This document shows, one piece after another, positions 22,633 through 33,453 of a stretch of DNA of 64,000 nt. The notes beneath the pieces were generated by a model. The model had not been told where the DNA came from, made no database searches, and saw only the letters and a list, made by a program, of their open reading frames with translations. Within the stretch, counting starts at the first letter, position 1. Each line of letters starts with the position of its first letter. A program made the translations under genes and the position numbers. This stretch comes from Moniliella sp. 'wahieum' (taxonomy: Eukaryota > Basidiomycota > Moniliellomycetes > Moniliellales > Moniliellaceae): assembly GCA_003971905.1 (NCBI GenBank), contig RSEE01000010.1:310001-374000 (forward strand), written 5' to 3'.

Positions 22633-22669
22633 AACGTTCAGCACGTTCAACATTCAATATTCAACGTTC
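22633..22669 (-). repeat. Mixed heptad run (AACGTT, AACATT, AATATT)
   Basis: Units of the C-type (palindrome plus C): AACGTTC at 22633-22639, then AACATTC (22649-22655), AATATTC (22656-22662) and AACGTTC (22663-22669) abutting in register. Read on the minus strand these become the G-type units seen elsewhere. Confidence 0.8.
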
Positions 22670-22856
22670 GACACGTCCAACGTTGAACATCCCGTGAACT
22701 GCCATGCTATGATGAAAAGACCATGCTTGAGACGTTTTGGCTTGGTTTTGCTCCATGGGGTGGGTTGGCGTGGCTTTTGTTGACTGGGTGATCCTTCGAC
22801 TAAAGACTCGGCTGCATTAGCATTAGTGACCGGCTCTTGTGCATGTGAAAAGCCGT

Positions 22857-22873
22857 GACGCGTGACGCGTGAC
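22857..22873 (+). repeat. Heptad palindrome run GACGCGT
   Basis: Two perfect abutting GACGCGT units (22857-22870) followed by GAC. G plus the palindrome ACGCGT. Confidence 0.85.
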
Positions 22874-23704
22874 GGTGAGCTGGGCGGGTGCTTTTCATGG
22901 CTGGTTTGCGAGTTGCTTGCCATCAGACGCGTCCCAAAAGGATGGAGGATGCCAACCTCAGCTGGATACTTGTAGCACTGGCACTGAAGCTTGAAGCCTC
23001 ACTGGGGCCTGAGGGATCGATAAAGCTAGTCAGGTCGATCGGAACAAGGACAGGGACAAGAACATGAGACGGGTGTTGGGGCACGTCAAAAGACACCGCG
23101 GCGGCGAATCCAACACGTGTGGTCACCAGTGTCACGTGACGCGTTCGGGGGCAGGTGACAGTGACAGTGACATGTGATGTTGGTGTCACAGTGGGCCAGT
23201 GGCGGGCGCTGCGTTGGCAGGCGCTGCGCGTTGCTCCGCGGTGGATAGTGGGCAGCGGCGATGGCTGGCGCGGAGCGAACGGCGAGCACAGCCGCCAGGC
23301 AGCCCCTTGCAGCTTGCAGCCCTCGCGCCTGGCAGCCCTTTTGCGGCGAGAGAGGCGTGTGGCGGATTAGCTAAGAGCGCGTCCGCGTGGCTGGGCATTC
23401 AATTCCAGTTCCATCTGGCGCTTGCGCGGCGCAGCGCTGGCGTGGCCGCATGCTGAACGTTGAACGTCAACTACTGAACGTTCAAGTGCGTGCCGCACGC
23501 AGCGTTGAAGTTCAACTGGACGCGCAGCCAACAAGCCAGCACAAGCCCCGCCAGCGTCCGCTCGCCACACACGCCGCCGCCGACACCAGCAGACCGACAG
23601 CCACGCGGCAGCCCTTGGTGCCCTCGCCTCGCCCCCGCTCTCCGCCTCCTCTCCACCACCCCGTGCGCGAGTGCAAGCGCGGCCCGCGCACCGCTCGCAC
23701 ACCC

Positions 23705-26700
23705 ATGGACTCGCCCACAGGCGATGTACGCGCCTGGGGCCATGCCGAGGTCCGTGTCTGGCTCCACCGCCTCGGCCTGGCCGGGTATGCGCCCCTGTTC
23801 GCCCGCCATGACCTCACCGGCGCCGTCTTGCCCGACGTCACACGCCCCATGCTCCGTTCCATCGGCGTTGAGCGTGTCGGCGACCAGCTCCGCCTCGCTG
23901 CCGCCATCCAAGCCCTCCGCAACCCACACCCTCCTCCGCCCCCCCCCCCCCCCTCCACGCCCCGATCGGCGCGCCCACACCCCAGCCACTCCCGACGATG
24001 GCGCCTGGGACGACACGATCGAAGTCCTTGACCCCGATCTCGCCTGGGCCCCCGACCCCCACCCCCCATCCTGCCTGCTGCCCCCAGCCCCGACATGTTT
24101 GATCCTCTTGGCACGCGCCGATCCAATACCCCCACTTCTGTCCCTGGCAGCCCCGCCGCCGCTGCCAGCGCTACCCTCGATGGCCCCGCTACCCCCGACA
24201 GTCTTGCAAGTCACAGCTCCTCTCCCCTCCTCACACGCACCCCGGCTGGGATGAGTGCCAGGCGTCTGGGAGGATCTCGCCCTCCGCCCCTTCATCTGGC
24301 CCAAAGCTCCGCTTCTGCACTCCCGCCCGCTGCTAGGTACCCAGCCGTCACCCCTTCTCGCACTCACACCCGCGGCCATTCCGCCACTCCCGGTAGTGGC
24401 GGGGAGGCCACCTTCACTCCGATTCGCTCCCACTCCCCGCGTCTGGCTCGCGGTCCCACCCACACAACATGTTGCGCTTCCCCGCCCCGACCAACGTCCC
24501 TCCCAATTCTGGAGGCTCGACTTCGGGAGACTCCCTTCGGAACACTAGCTCGACTGTGCTCGGGGGGCGTATCGCGGCCTGGTTCAGCACCAGGGGTCAG
24601 CCTTCACCCCGCTGGGCATGCTTCTTCGTCCTCAACGCACTTGCCCCCGCCTCAGATGGCTTACCACCCTTCTCCACCTGCTCATCCCCACTCGTCCCCT
24701 ACCTCGCAGATTCCCATGGGGGGTGCACTGCATCCTCCCATCCCAGTCTCTGGCTCCTCCTATTCGATCTCGACTTCCACGTTCCCCTGGGATCTACCCC
24801 ACACGCCCACCTCAGCGCCCGACACAGGTTTGGGCGCATCGTACGAGTCGCCCGACCGCCCGGGCTCGGCATCGGGCCGCATCACTCCGCGGTTGCACAG
24901 GGCCGGATCGGCATTGGGAAGCAGCTACTTACTCCGCGGTCTAACTCACCCGACCCCAGGACCCAGCCCCCCCCATCACTTCCACCCCTACCCTCGAAGA
25001 TCTGCAGCGACGCACCATGAAGTTTGTCTCGGCCGATGGTGCAAGCCGGATGGTGACCGTGTCGGACTGCCACGATGCCAGCGAGGTGATGGGTCGTGTT
25101 CTCCGCAAGTTTGGAGTGCCGGCCCAAGGAAATGGGTATGCGCTTGGGTCGCCCTTGACTGCCAATCCATCTGGTACGACAGCAGTCGAAGGGGAAACCT
25201 GGCGTGTGGCGGCACGCATGCCCGAAGGTCAGACTCGCTTGTTAGAGGCTGATGAGCTCCTTGCCATTTGTCAAGGCGCGCCGGTGCACGATCGTGCCAT
25301 GGGTCTCCTTCTCGTCTGCCTCCACCCGGGGCCGGGACCATTGAGTAGCTCTGCCTCAATCGCTGTCGCGCCTGCTCCCTCAGCAAGTTTGGATCTCAAC
25401 CGAAGCGACAGTGCGATGGCTACCTCGTCTCTTGATGGGCTGGTGTAACGCCTACTGTCAGTCTGGGGGATGATCTGGCCTGGCGGTCAGGAGCCGATAC
25501 ACCTGCCCTTCCAACCCCCACCCGCGAAGTGTGGGGTCAAGGTACAACCAGTCCATGGATCCAGACGAGAATGATACGTCGGACATCATCAATCCTCTGG
25601 AGCCTGCGCTGCGTGTGGAACCGAACGTGTCCAATGGTACGCCGCGCCGGCCGCGTGGAATGAGCAAGTTGGAGGCCTTCTTTGGCGTACGCCCTGATAC
25701 ATTCGAACTGGCCAGTGTAGGCGCAACCCAGGCCAAACTGGAAGGCGCTACGGAGGACAAGGCGCCTACCAATTACCCAACATTGCACCGGGCGAGACGG
25801 TTCGTGGGGCAGCGTCCCTCTAGCGAGCTCATCTCGTCTCATTTGGCCGATTACTTCCCAGCAACGGAGAAGAGAGTGCTGCAGCGCTCAGCCCGGCGGA
25901 GCATGCACCGCTCCTCCATGTATCAAGATCGTTCCCTAACTCCGCCAGGCGAGAATGAAGAGGATACCGCTCAGCCCCCTACGCTGCCTCCGATTCCTTC
26001 GCCGGGGGACGGATGGGCTCAGCACCTCCTTGCTGTCAGCAATGGCGATACTTCTACTTCGGCCATAGGCTCTTCAAACCAGGCTGGCGACCCGTCCTCA
26101 CCTTTCCGCCATCCATTTGCCTCCTCTCGGACAGCCTCGGGTAGCTCGGCCACCAACGTGAAACGGGGCGGCGAGGACCACGACTCGCCGAGCATGCACG
26201 ACCCCATATCGCCCTCGGTGGATCAGGGGGGGAATATTTCGGTTACAGATGCGCCTGCCTTGCCTGTCCCTCCTCCACCCCCTGGTCTTCGCATGCGCCG
26301 CTCCGGGGAATCAATGCGCTCGCGTCCGCACAGCCGTCGAACCTCCATCCTTTCGTCCCACTCGGACACGGCCTCGCTTATGACGGTTGACGAGATCACG
26401 CTAGAAGTGGAGTCGCGCCGAGAAGCGGGGCTCGATACTGAGTTTGACCTGTCTTCTCGGCGGAGTGAGGACCGCCGTAAAAGTATACGGTCAACTCGCA
26501 GTTCACGCTCGCTCAAGTCCAAGCGGTCCCGGCCTCGCTCGCCACTGCATGGCCCCCGTCTATCCACCTCTATGGTCTTGGTTCGAGAAGAGGAGCCAAG
26601 CACACCTGCTACTTCCCACCCCCCCGACGAGATTGCTACACCAACAACAGCAACCCTGTCGTCGCTTCCCCCTTTGACCTCCGAGCCGCTCGCCCCCCGC

Positions 26701-28005
26701 GCCCCCGCCTTGACTGTACCAGAACTTTCCACCCCCGACCAGCAAGCAGACTCGGACGAAGACGATTTTGACTCTGAATCGAGTGAGGAGTGGGACGAGT
26801 CGAGTGATGAACTTTCGGACGAAACTGGGCGAGAACAAGGTACGCTACGCTCTTCCTGCTAACCAGAAACGCGCAACTGACATGAACCATGCCGTCGCTT
26901 CACAGTGGGTGGTAAGAGCCAGATTCGGTGGATCAAAGGCGCCCTCATTGGGGCTGGCTCGTTTGGCAATGTGTTTTTAGGCATGAACCAGCGCACAGGC
27001 AACATCATGGCTGTGAAGCAAGTTGAGCTTCCGCCTGGATACGGTAACCATGGTGAAGGGGAAGCGCTTGTGGCTGGTGTGGAGCCCGGGAATGGCAATG
27101 GGCCCAACGCCCGTAGAGTGGGCCAGCTGCACGCGCTAGAGCGGGAAATTGAGCTACTCAAGTCGCTCAAGCACCCAAACATTGTTCAGTACCTCGACTC
27201 GTACGCCGACGAGACGCACCTGAACATTTTCCTCGAGTACGTTCCGGGTGGTTCGGTGGCCGCGCTCGTGTCCAACTATGGGCGACTCAACGAGCATCTC
27301 GCCCGCAAGTTCACACGTCAGATCCTCATGGGTCTCAAGTTTCTTCATTCCAAGGCGATCGTCCATCGGGACATCAAGGGGGCCAACATCCTTGTTGATA
27401 CTGCCAGCACAGTCAAGATCTCCGACTTTGGAATTAGCAAGAAAGTCGAGTCGGTCGTTTCCGGCCCCGATGGGGGTCTGGGCGCCAAGAAACATCGTGC
27501 TTCGTTGCAAGGTAGTGTATTCTGGATGGCGCCCGAAGTGGTCAAGCAAACGTCGTACACGTCCAAAGCGGACATTTGGTCGCTTGGCTGCTTGGTGGTC
27601 GAAATGCTTACGGGGACTCACCCTTGGGCCAGTCTCAACCAAATGCAAGCGCTCTTCAAGATTGGCTCGGGAGCTGCCCACCCCGCGATTCCCGAAACCA
27701 TTTCCACCTCGGCCAAGGACTTTTTGGAGCAAACGTTTGCATTTGACCACACTGTTCGGCCCGATGCCGCCACTCTGTTGGACCATCCCTGGCTCAATCC
27801 CAACGCCTCTTCCTCGGTTGCCACAGATCATCAAGGGACAAGCACTACCCCCACCCCTCCCATCACGCCTACCCACCGTCCTACCACCCCTTCTCCTGCC
27901 CCCGATCTGTCCGCCCCCGGCACTCCCGCTGAAACGGGGCCTCGCATCGTCCGTAAAAAGCGCCCCTCGCCTGCCATCAGCACCGGCCACGCTCCCCACA
28001 GCTAA
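23705..28005 (+). CDS. STE11: STE11-type MAP kinase kinase kinase (SAM, RA, kinase)
   Basis: MAPKKK of the Ste11/Byr2 class, which links pheromone, filamentation or osmotic inputs to a MAPKK. The ATG at 23705 starts a SAM domain (residues about 10-75: VRVWLHRLGLAGYAPLF, LRSIGVERVGDQLRL). A long Pro/Ser-rich linker follows, then a Ras-association-like domain (from 25017, MKFVSADGASRMVTVSD, VLRKFGV), a second Ser-rich linker, a 66-nt intron (26840-26905) and the kinase. Kinase motifs: GAGSFGNV, AVKQVELPP, HRDIKGANIL, DFGISKK, GSVFWMAPEVVKQTSYTSKADIWSLG. About five register changes occur before the kinase: in the C15 run at 23939-23953, in C runs near 24060-24085, in C8 near 24970, near GGG at 25437, and in C5 near 25490. 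All lie in low-complexity or homopolymer DNA. Total is about 1410 residues. The SAM-RA-kinase order makes the assignment strong. Confidence 0.9.
26840..26905 (+). other. Intron of the STE11-type gene
   Basis: GTACGC donor, CTAAC branch at about 26860 and CACAG acceptor. Splicing gives a Val codon joining EQ to GGKSQIRWIKG directly before the kinase glycine loop. It marks the boundary between linker and catalytic exon. Confidence 0.85.
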
Positions 28006-28318
28006 CGGATATCAGAGCGGGCGACGGGGCCGCGCCTTCCTTCCTTCCTTCCTTTGATCAACAGTGTAGCATACCTAACATTTCCACCGTTCCCCATGCG
28101 CGCTCTTTCCGCCTTTGCTCCTCTCTAATGCCACATGCCACATGTCACCCCCTCCCTACCCCGCCCCATGCACCTCACGTATCCACCCAGCTTCTAACTT
28201 GTCGCCCAGCACGTGTGGGCTGCCATGGCAGCTTGAGTGCATTGAATGCTAGCAGTTGTACACTGTTCCGGCTTGGGTGCGGTGGCATAGAGAGGCAGAA
28301 AGAAGGCAGAGACCGAAG
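28006..28318. other. Convergent spacer between STE11-like kinase and I9 inhibitor
   Basis: About 310 bp holding two 3' ends. It contains a short CCTT repeat (about 28038-28055) and a pair of C-type heptads based on ACATGC/ACATGT near 28133. I see no gene. Confidence 0.5.
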
Positions 28319-28669
28319 TTACTTAGTGGTAACCTCCTGGTCCGGTTCAATGTACGAGCTGGGTCCAGGTAACCAGAGCAGGGGGACCATCGATCAGTCC
28401 GGGTCAGTCGTCGGTCCAAGCGCAAGAAAGGAAACACAAAGAAACGCGGGATGGCGAGCGACGTACAGGTACGCATGGTCCCCGCCCGCGGTGGCCGCAG
28501 TGAAGGCCGAGACCTTCTCTTCAGGCAAGACGGCAGCAAAGCCCTTGAGAATGTCCGAGTCAAACTGTTGGCGAATGGAGCCGCCCTTGGCCTTGACGTC
28601 GGCAATCTCCTTCTCGATGACCTCGGAGGGGGTCTCGGGCTTAAACACGACCATGTACGGCTTGCTCAT
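28319..28669 (-). CDS. Small proteinase inhibitor I9-like protein
   Basis: An 80-residue protein of the inhibitor I9 / Pbi2-like group, the subtilisin-propeptide fold that inhibits vacuolar proteinase B in yeast. Exon 1 is 28467-28669 and exon 2 is 28319-28358. The 108-nt intron has a GTACGT donor and a CAG acceptor. Splicing joins DHAY to LSYIEPDQEVTTK. The start MSKPYMVVFKPETPSEVI, the central GGSIRQQFDSDILKGFAA and the ending YIEPDQEVTTK match the family closely, including its usual length. No signal peptide is visible, so it is expected in cytosol or vacuole. A TATA box lies about 105 bp upstream. Confidence 0.85.
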
Positions 28670-28773
28670 CGTGCTGGAAGGGTAATGCGGTAACGGGGGA
28701 CGGAAGGGGTAAGAGACAGAGGGGGGCAGGGGAGGGGTGCGGGAAAGGTCCAGAACAGGTGGGCGTACCCTGG

Positions 28774-28782
28774 CTTATATAG
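28774..28782 (-). promoter_or_regulatory. TATA box of the I9 inhibitor gene
   Basis: CTATATAAG on the minus strand, about 105 bp before the ATG. The spacing suits a TATA-driven start with a short 5' UTR. Strong TATA boxes are rare elsewhere in this window, which suggests inducible expression (inference). Confidence 0.6.
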
Positions 28783-29276
28783 ATGTGGAGCGATCGGTTT
28801 CCGCGTAGATCGTGCCCGGCGGCCCCCCGTCCCAGCCGGCAAGATAAGCCGCGTCACGCCTCCGGTGGAGAGCGGCGGGGGCGTGCCGGTCCCGAGCATG
28901 ACGTCACGCTATTACCTAATTAGTGAGGTCTGTGCACGCTGGCAACCCCTGGCAGCCCCCCCGCAGGCGGAATTGCGGGCGAACGCAATGGTTACCAGTT
29001 ACAGCTTCAATATTCAATTCAACATTCAACATTCAATCCGCTACGGCCTTCGGCCCCACAGATGCTCCGATTCAGACGACACTTCCTCCCCCATCCCACC
29101 GTCATCGTCATTGCAATTCATGCTCCCCGCTCCATGATGCACGATGCGCGCAAGTCGTCAGGAAGGGACGTGTAACGTGGATCTTTAAATAGCACCGTGC
29201 AATCGCGACGCGCGTGTGTGTGTATTATCGGGGAGAGGGACGGATCGTAGCCGCGAGGGATCGTCTCAGGCGCCAT

Positions 29277-29297
29277 GATCGATGATCGATGATCGGT
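29277..29297 (+). repeat. Heptad palindrome run GATCGAT
   Basis: GATCGAT at 29277-29283 and 29284-29290, then the variant GATCGGT at 29291-29297. G plus the palindrome ATCGAT. Confidence 0.85.
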
Positions 29298-29633
29298 ACC
29301 CGTCATGGCTCGCTTCCGGGCGCATGTGCCTTGTGGGATATGCTGATAGACAGCCACCCGACGCGCCAACAGCATTGGCAAGGAGGGAAAACTGTAAAAT
29401 GCTAGGCAAAAACGAGATGTTCTCGCGTCCTATTATTACATGTACAGACGAATGAAGACCTTTTACTGATCGAGCTGGTGAACGTGAAGTGCGAAGAACT
29501 ACGAAGGATAGGATCGAATCGCATGTCGTATGCGCCATATTATTACTCTCGTTGGATACGACTGGAACCTCTCCCCCACCCGGGCCCGGACTTCTTCCCG
29601 CCCAACTGTACAGAAGGCAAGAAGGGCACTGTC

Positions 29634-29663
29634 ATGGGGGGGGTCCCGAGGTGGGACCCCCCC
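29634..29663. repeat. Strong GC hairpin
   Basis: A run of about eight G followed by TCCC, the loop GAGGT, then GGGA and seven C. The arms pair over about 11 bp with a 5-nt loop. It is not followed by a T-run, so it is not a typical terminator. Role unknown. Confidence 0.7.
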
Positions 29664-30639
29664 TGTAATAGAAGGTGGAAGGGCGAGAGAGGAACTGGTA
29701 GTCGAGGAGACCAACGGTAAGAGACAGAATGGTTGACAAGGACCACAGCTAGTAAGCCTTAGACATTATGGCTGCTTATATACCGCAGAAGGAACCAGGC
29801 CCTAAGCGCCTCATGATAGGTATAGACAGAATGCGGGGCACTTCCCAGAAAGGTAAAGACTAATGCACAGCCCTTGCTTCCCAAGGTGCTGACGCTGCGC
29901 AGTCGGGCGCAGCAGGAAGGATTCTGACAAGACTGGACGCAATAGGCACAAAGCATCGTACCGCTGAGCCCATGCGACCACGGCGGGCCGCGGATGATAT
30001 CCGCAGCAAGGATAAGGGTGGCTCTTTCTCGCTAGTCTAACCGGACTGACGCATGTTGGGCTGCGATGTCTACGACATGCGGGGCTCAGCGTCCGGAGAT
30101 AACCCGAGCGCTCCGTAACATTCCCAGACAAGTATTGTGGGACCTCACTATAGGGTGGTGGCACCGGTGGCCAAAAGCGTGGTTCCCTTTTCGGGACATT
30201 CCTTCCAATATTACTTCCTGGAGAGGGCAGAAATATTGTCTAGTCTCTGTGGCTCGTGTGCAGTGCAATATACACCATCAAGACGCTCAACGTTCAACTG
30301 AACAGCTTGCTCTCTCCGGCCTTCTACAGGTATATAATGTGTGCGGGTCTTATTCATTTCCTGTACTGTAGGCCATATATGCGCCCTATTCATGCGGTCC
30401 GTTCAAGTCTACAAAAGCTCTGTTTTGGTTACCGCATAGGCGGCAACGTTTTGAAGCTTGAGTCCTTGAAGCTTGAAAAGAGAGTTGAACGTCGAGCCAC
30501 CGAACTTGCGTGTTTGGCCAAAAGGTCCCTTCAGCCCCGTCATCGACCTTGGCATCTCAGATCTCAGACCTCATCAGGCCTATGAGTTCCGGTTTTCTCG
30601 CTTCTGTCTTCCTGAATTGTCCTATAACCTCTATATAGA

Positions 30640-30995
30640 CCCTGGTGGCGATCGACTGCTTCATTCTGTAGGTGTTCCTCGTTGGGTAGATGATGAGACC
30701 TGGAGTCCAGATGGTCCTCGAGGGTGATGCAATCGCACTAGTGGTGGTGGTGGTGGTCTAAGCCAACCAGCAACGCCTACAGAGGAACATCAAGCAGCGA
30801 GTCGCCACCAGGGGCTAAGCTGCGGAACAAGGAAAAACAGGATATAGAAAAACAACGGAACTCCTAGGCCTGTGAGGAGGAACTGAAGGGACATTGGCCA
30901 AAGCACGAGCCACCTGATGGCTCAACAGTAGGCTATCACACAGCTACTATAGTGCGATTGCATCACCCTGGATGACCATCATCAGGACTCCAGGA
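30640..30995 (+). repeat. Dispersed repeat family, copy C, with nested inverted repeats
   Basis: The full-length family copy is 30690-30928. Two imperfect inverted repeats surround and interlock with it. Arm pair 1 is 30640-30686 with 30764-30814 (the GGTGGCGA...TGCTT block against AAGCAGCGAGTCGCCACC). Arm pair 2 is 30698-30742 with 30951-30995 (the TGGAGTCC...GGGTGATGCAATCGCACT block against its reverse complement). This suggests a second, inverted and truncated copy inserted in or recombined with the first. Confidence 0.72.
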
Positions 30996-31554
30996 CTCGT
31001 CAATTAGGTCCTAAAAGCCTGAGGCTGAGGCACTGAGATACTGAGGGGCCTGTGGGCCTCATTGGGGCCTAGACTAATAGTCAAACAAGCTTAAAATGAC
31101 TTCTGGTGAGACTGTGCCTCTCCACGTGGGCTGTTGGAGAGCCATTGAATAATGACGTTTTGCCCCGGCCAATTCGCGGACAAACATCGGATATCATCAG
31201 CCATCGATCGAATCGGTCATCCATCAATTAGCGCATTAGCCATCGTTCATAGCAGTTCAGTCCAGTGCTATGGTGTCGAGTTGTGCTTGCGAGTTAGCAC
31301 GTTAGCACGGCACCAGTTAGCATATTAGGGCGGCGGTGAACGGTGAATGGGTTGCCGTCTGTCTCATGTCTTCAATTGTCACACAACCCCAGATTAGCGT
31401 TACGAGAGGACCTATTTTAAGTCGCCCACCTTTCGATCGCACCACCCTGTATTCCACCACCACCAGGCTTGTTGTCATTGTCACAGCTACCCAAGAACCT
31501 CGTTTCACCCCCGCTTCCAACATCAATTTCTACTCCCTCTCCAACATCAGCGTC
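30996..31554. other. Upstream region of the DUF1772 gene
   Basis: About 560 bp. It contains imperfect CTGAGGC-type heptads near 31015-31070, a stretch of short ATTAGC/GTTAGC-type motifs at about 31225-31330, and a TATTTTAAG element at about 31411, roughly 140 bp before the ATG. I see no gene. Confidence 0.45.
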
Positions 31555-32058
31555 ATGGCCACCATTGCACACGCTATCGGCATTACGGCCTCTGGCCTGG
31601 CCTCCGGTCTAGCAGTGGCTTGGCCCCTGGCCGTCAACCCTCTCTTTCTCTCCAAAAGTGAATCGCTGAATGGAGGGTCGGATGCTCAGCGACTGTCCAT
31701 TTGGCTGTATGGGTACCTCCAAGGTCGGGCCGCAATACCGTCGTTGGCTGCTATTGCCGCAATTGGACTATCACTGAGCGAGTATTGGACTGATGCGGCC
31801 GCCGGCACGGCATCCACGACGGGTTATCGTTACATTGCAGCCGGTCTTCACATCGCCATCGTCCCTTTCACAGTCATCTTTATGATCAAGGGGGTGCACC
31901 GCCTCGAACATTTGGCTGCAACCAAGGGTGTGGACGCCAATGCGGGCGAAGTAGATGCTCTTCTGTCCACATGGGCCGCGCAACACTGGGTTCGCATTGG
32001 TCTTACTTTGACCGCGTTTGCGATCACAGTAACCGACACGTTGGGTCTCCTCGCTTAG
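31555..32058 (+). CDS. DUF1772 (anthrone oxygenase-like) membrane protein
   Basis: A 167-residue integral membrane protein with four hydrophobic segments (about residues 5-30, 60-80, 95-117 and 145-165), which fits the DUF1772 family. Some members are small anthrone oxygenases in polyketide pathways, but most fungal copies have no known role. No polyketide synthase or other secondary-metabolism gene is nearby, so a housekeeping or unknown function is more likely. The ATG at 31555 is chosen because it directly precedes the first membrane segment (ATIAHAIGITASGLASG). It has no introns and no frame breaks. Confidence 0.7.
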   Translation: MATIAHAIGITASGLASGLAVAWPLAVNPLFLSKSESLNGGSDAQRLSIWLYGYLQGRAAIPSLAAIAAIGLSLSEYWTDAAAGTASTTGYRYIAAGLHIAIVPFTVIFMIKGVHRLEHLAATKGVDANAGEVDALLSTWAAQHWVRIGLTLTAFAITVTDTLGLLA

Positions 32059-32797
32059 AGGTGTAGGTGTTGAGGCGATGCCCCAATCACGCCATCCTGC
32101 GTGATAGTCATCGCCCCTCTCTGCCCACTGGAAGCTTCCTCAGCTCTGCGGTACGCTCGTCTATATATAAGGCCCTACCCTTCTCATAGCCTCCTGTACC
32201 TCTCCTGAGAACCACATCCTCCACTCCACTTCCTTCAGCAGTAGGTCCATTCACAGAACACTTCTGATCAGCATGACCCGTTTTTGCGCCTTTGGTCGTG
32301 GGACATTGTTGATCGCATTTCGAGCTAACTGCATGGATTCTCGGTTCACTTTCGGGATGAGAGTGGGATGGTGGATTTAGTCTACAAGATAAGCCCGACA
32401 GGAGCAGAGAAGTGACGGGCCAGAGGAGGTACAAGTCACATGCAACACACATGGGAAGGGTCAAGAGCTCAAGGCCCTCAGAGCCCGGTCGGTGCTCTCC
32501 CTTATTATGGAAAAGATCTCATTCATCTCCATGTCCACACGTGCTGCGGCCGGCGCTTGGTGGCGTTTACTCTGCGGTGGCTCCACCGACCATCCTTCGT
32601 CCGCAACTTGATTAGTTAACTTGTCTCGTGAAATGTTCATAAGACCTAGATGTCATAACCCTATTGGGATTGGGCGCAAAATTAAATTTATGGATAACTC
32701 TTTTAACTGCAACCCTACTATTGTCGGGTTGCCATGACTGTGGCGCCCATGGCCGTTGTCGAATGGAGACGCATACCAGCCAGACCAACTGCCCAAC
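32059..32797. other. Spacer and promoter of RPS15
   Basis: About 740 bp. It holds the 3' region of the DUF1772 gene and the 5' region of RPS15. I see no gene or strong repeat. Confidence 0.45.
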
Positions 32798-33453
32798 ATG
32801 TGAGTACTGATGTCCATGTGCGCCCGGGAGGCAGAAGGAGACGTCAAACGTCCGTATGATACTGAGGGGCAACTTTTCTGGTGCCCCTGTGGCTATCATT
32901 CCTTCACGATTTTGTCGGACGACGAGGGGAAAGCTGGGACAACGGGGACGTGGCGTACGAGAAGCTTGACCCGGAATTTTGGATGCTGACCCACCTGTGC
33001 AGGGACTCCTATGACGCTGCTGAGGCGGCTGCCCTTAAGGCCCGCCGGACCTTCAAGAAGTCGTACTACCGTGGGATTGAGCTTTCGAAGCTCCTTGACC
33101 TGAGCAACGAGGAGTTCATGGGCATTGTTCACGCCCGTGCCCGTCGTCGCTTCCAACGTGGCCTCAAGCGCAAGCCTATGGGCCTCATCAAGAAGCTGCG
33201 CAAGGCCAAGCAGGAGGCTCCTCCCAACGAGAAGCCCGCCCTTGTCAAGACCCACTTGCGTAACATGATTGTCGTGCCCGAGATGATCGGTTCGGTCATT
33301 GGTATTTACACCGGTAAGGTTTTTGCAACGGTCGAGATTAAGCCTGAGATGGTTGCCCACTACCTCGGTGAGTTCGCCATGACCTACCTGCCTTCGGCCC
33401 ACGGTCGCCCCGGTCTCGGCGCTCAGGCGGGCCGGTTCATTCCCCTCAAGTAA
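32798..33453 (+). CDS. RPS15: 40S ribosomal protein S15 (uS19)
   Basis: Small-subunit head protein of the uS19 family, which contacts tRNA and is needed for 40S export. The main exon is 33003-33453. No ATG in it gives a full N terminus. The best model splits the start codon: AT at 32798-32799, a 203-nt intron (32800-33002, GTGAGT donor, CTGAC branch, GTGCAG acceptor), then G. The protein reads [18 protein letters not shown] and so on, 150 residues, which is normal. Signatures: [54 protein letters not shown] and [17 protein letters not shown]. The intron is longer than others here, as is common in ribosomal protein genes. The identity is certain; the split start is inference. Confidence 0.93.

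Larger units (their letters stand above)
21512..23704. other. 2.2 kb divergent spacer between VCX1 and STE11-like kinase
   Basis: Shared upstream region. It contains a run of 14 C at 22177-22190, heptad runs at 22633-22669, 22857-22873 and 23455-23482, and ATGCATCATGCA-type sequence near 22290. Open frames are short. I support no gene. Confidence 0.5.
28783..30639. other. 1.9 kb divergent spacer, left part
   Basis: Upstream DNA of the I9 inhibitor gene. It holds the heptad runs at 29012-29035 and 29277-29297, a strong GC hairpin at 29634-29663 and GAAGCTT units near 30450. I see no supported gene; the frames present are short and non-conserved. Confidence 0.5.

Noticed and set aside
23471-24463. 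330-codon minus-strand open frame
   Set aside because: Antisense of the GC-rich SAM/linker part of the STE11-type gene; Gly/Arg-rich translation typical of an antisense shadow.
32800-33002. snoRNA inside the RPS15 intron
   Set aside because: I looked for C and D boxes. CTGA occurs near the 3' end, but no proper C box lies at a usual distance.
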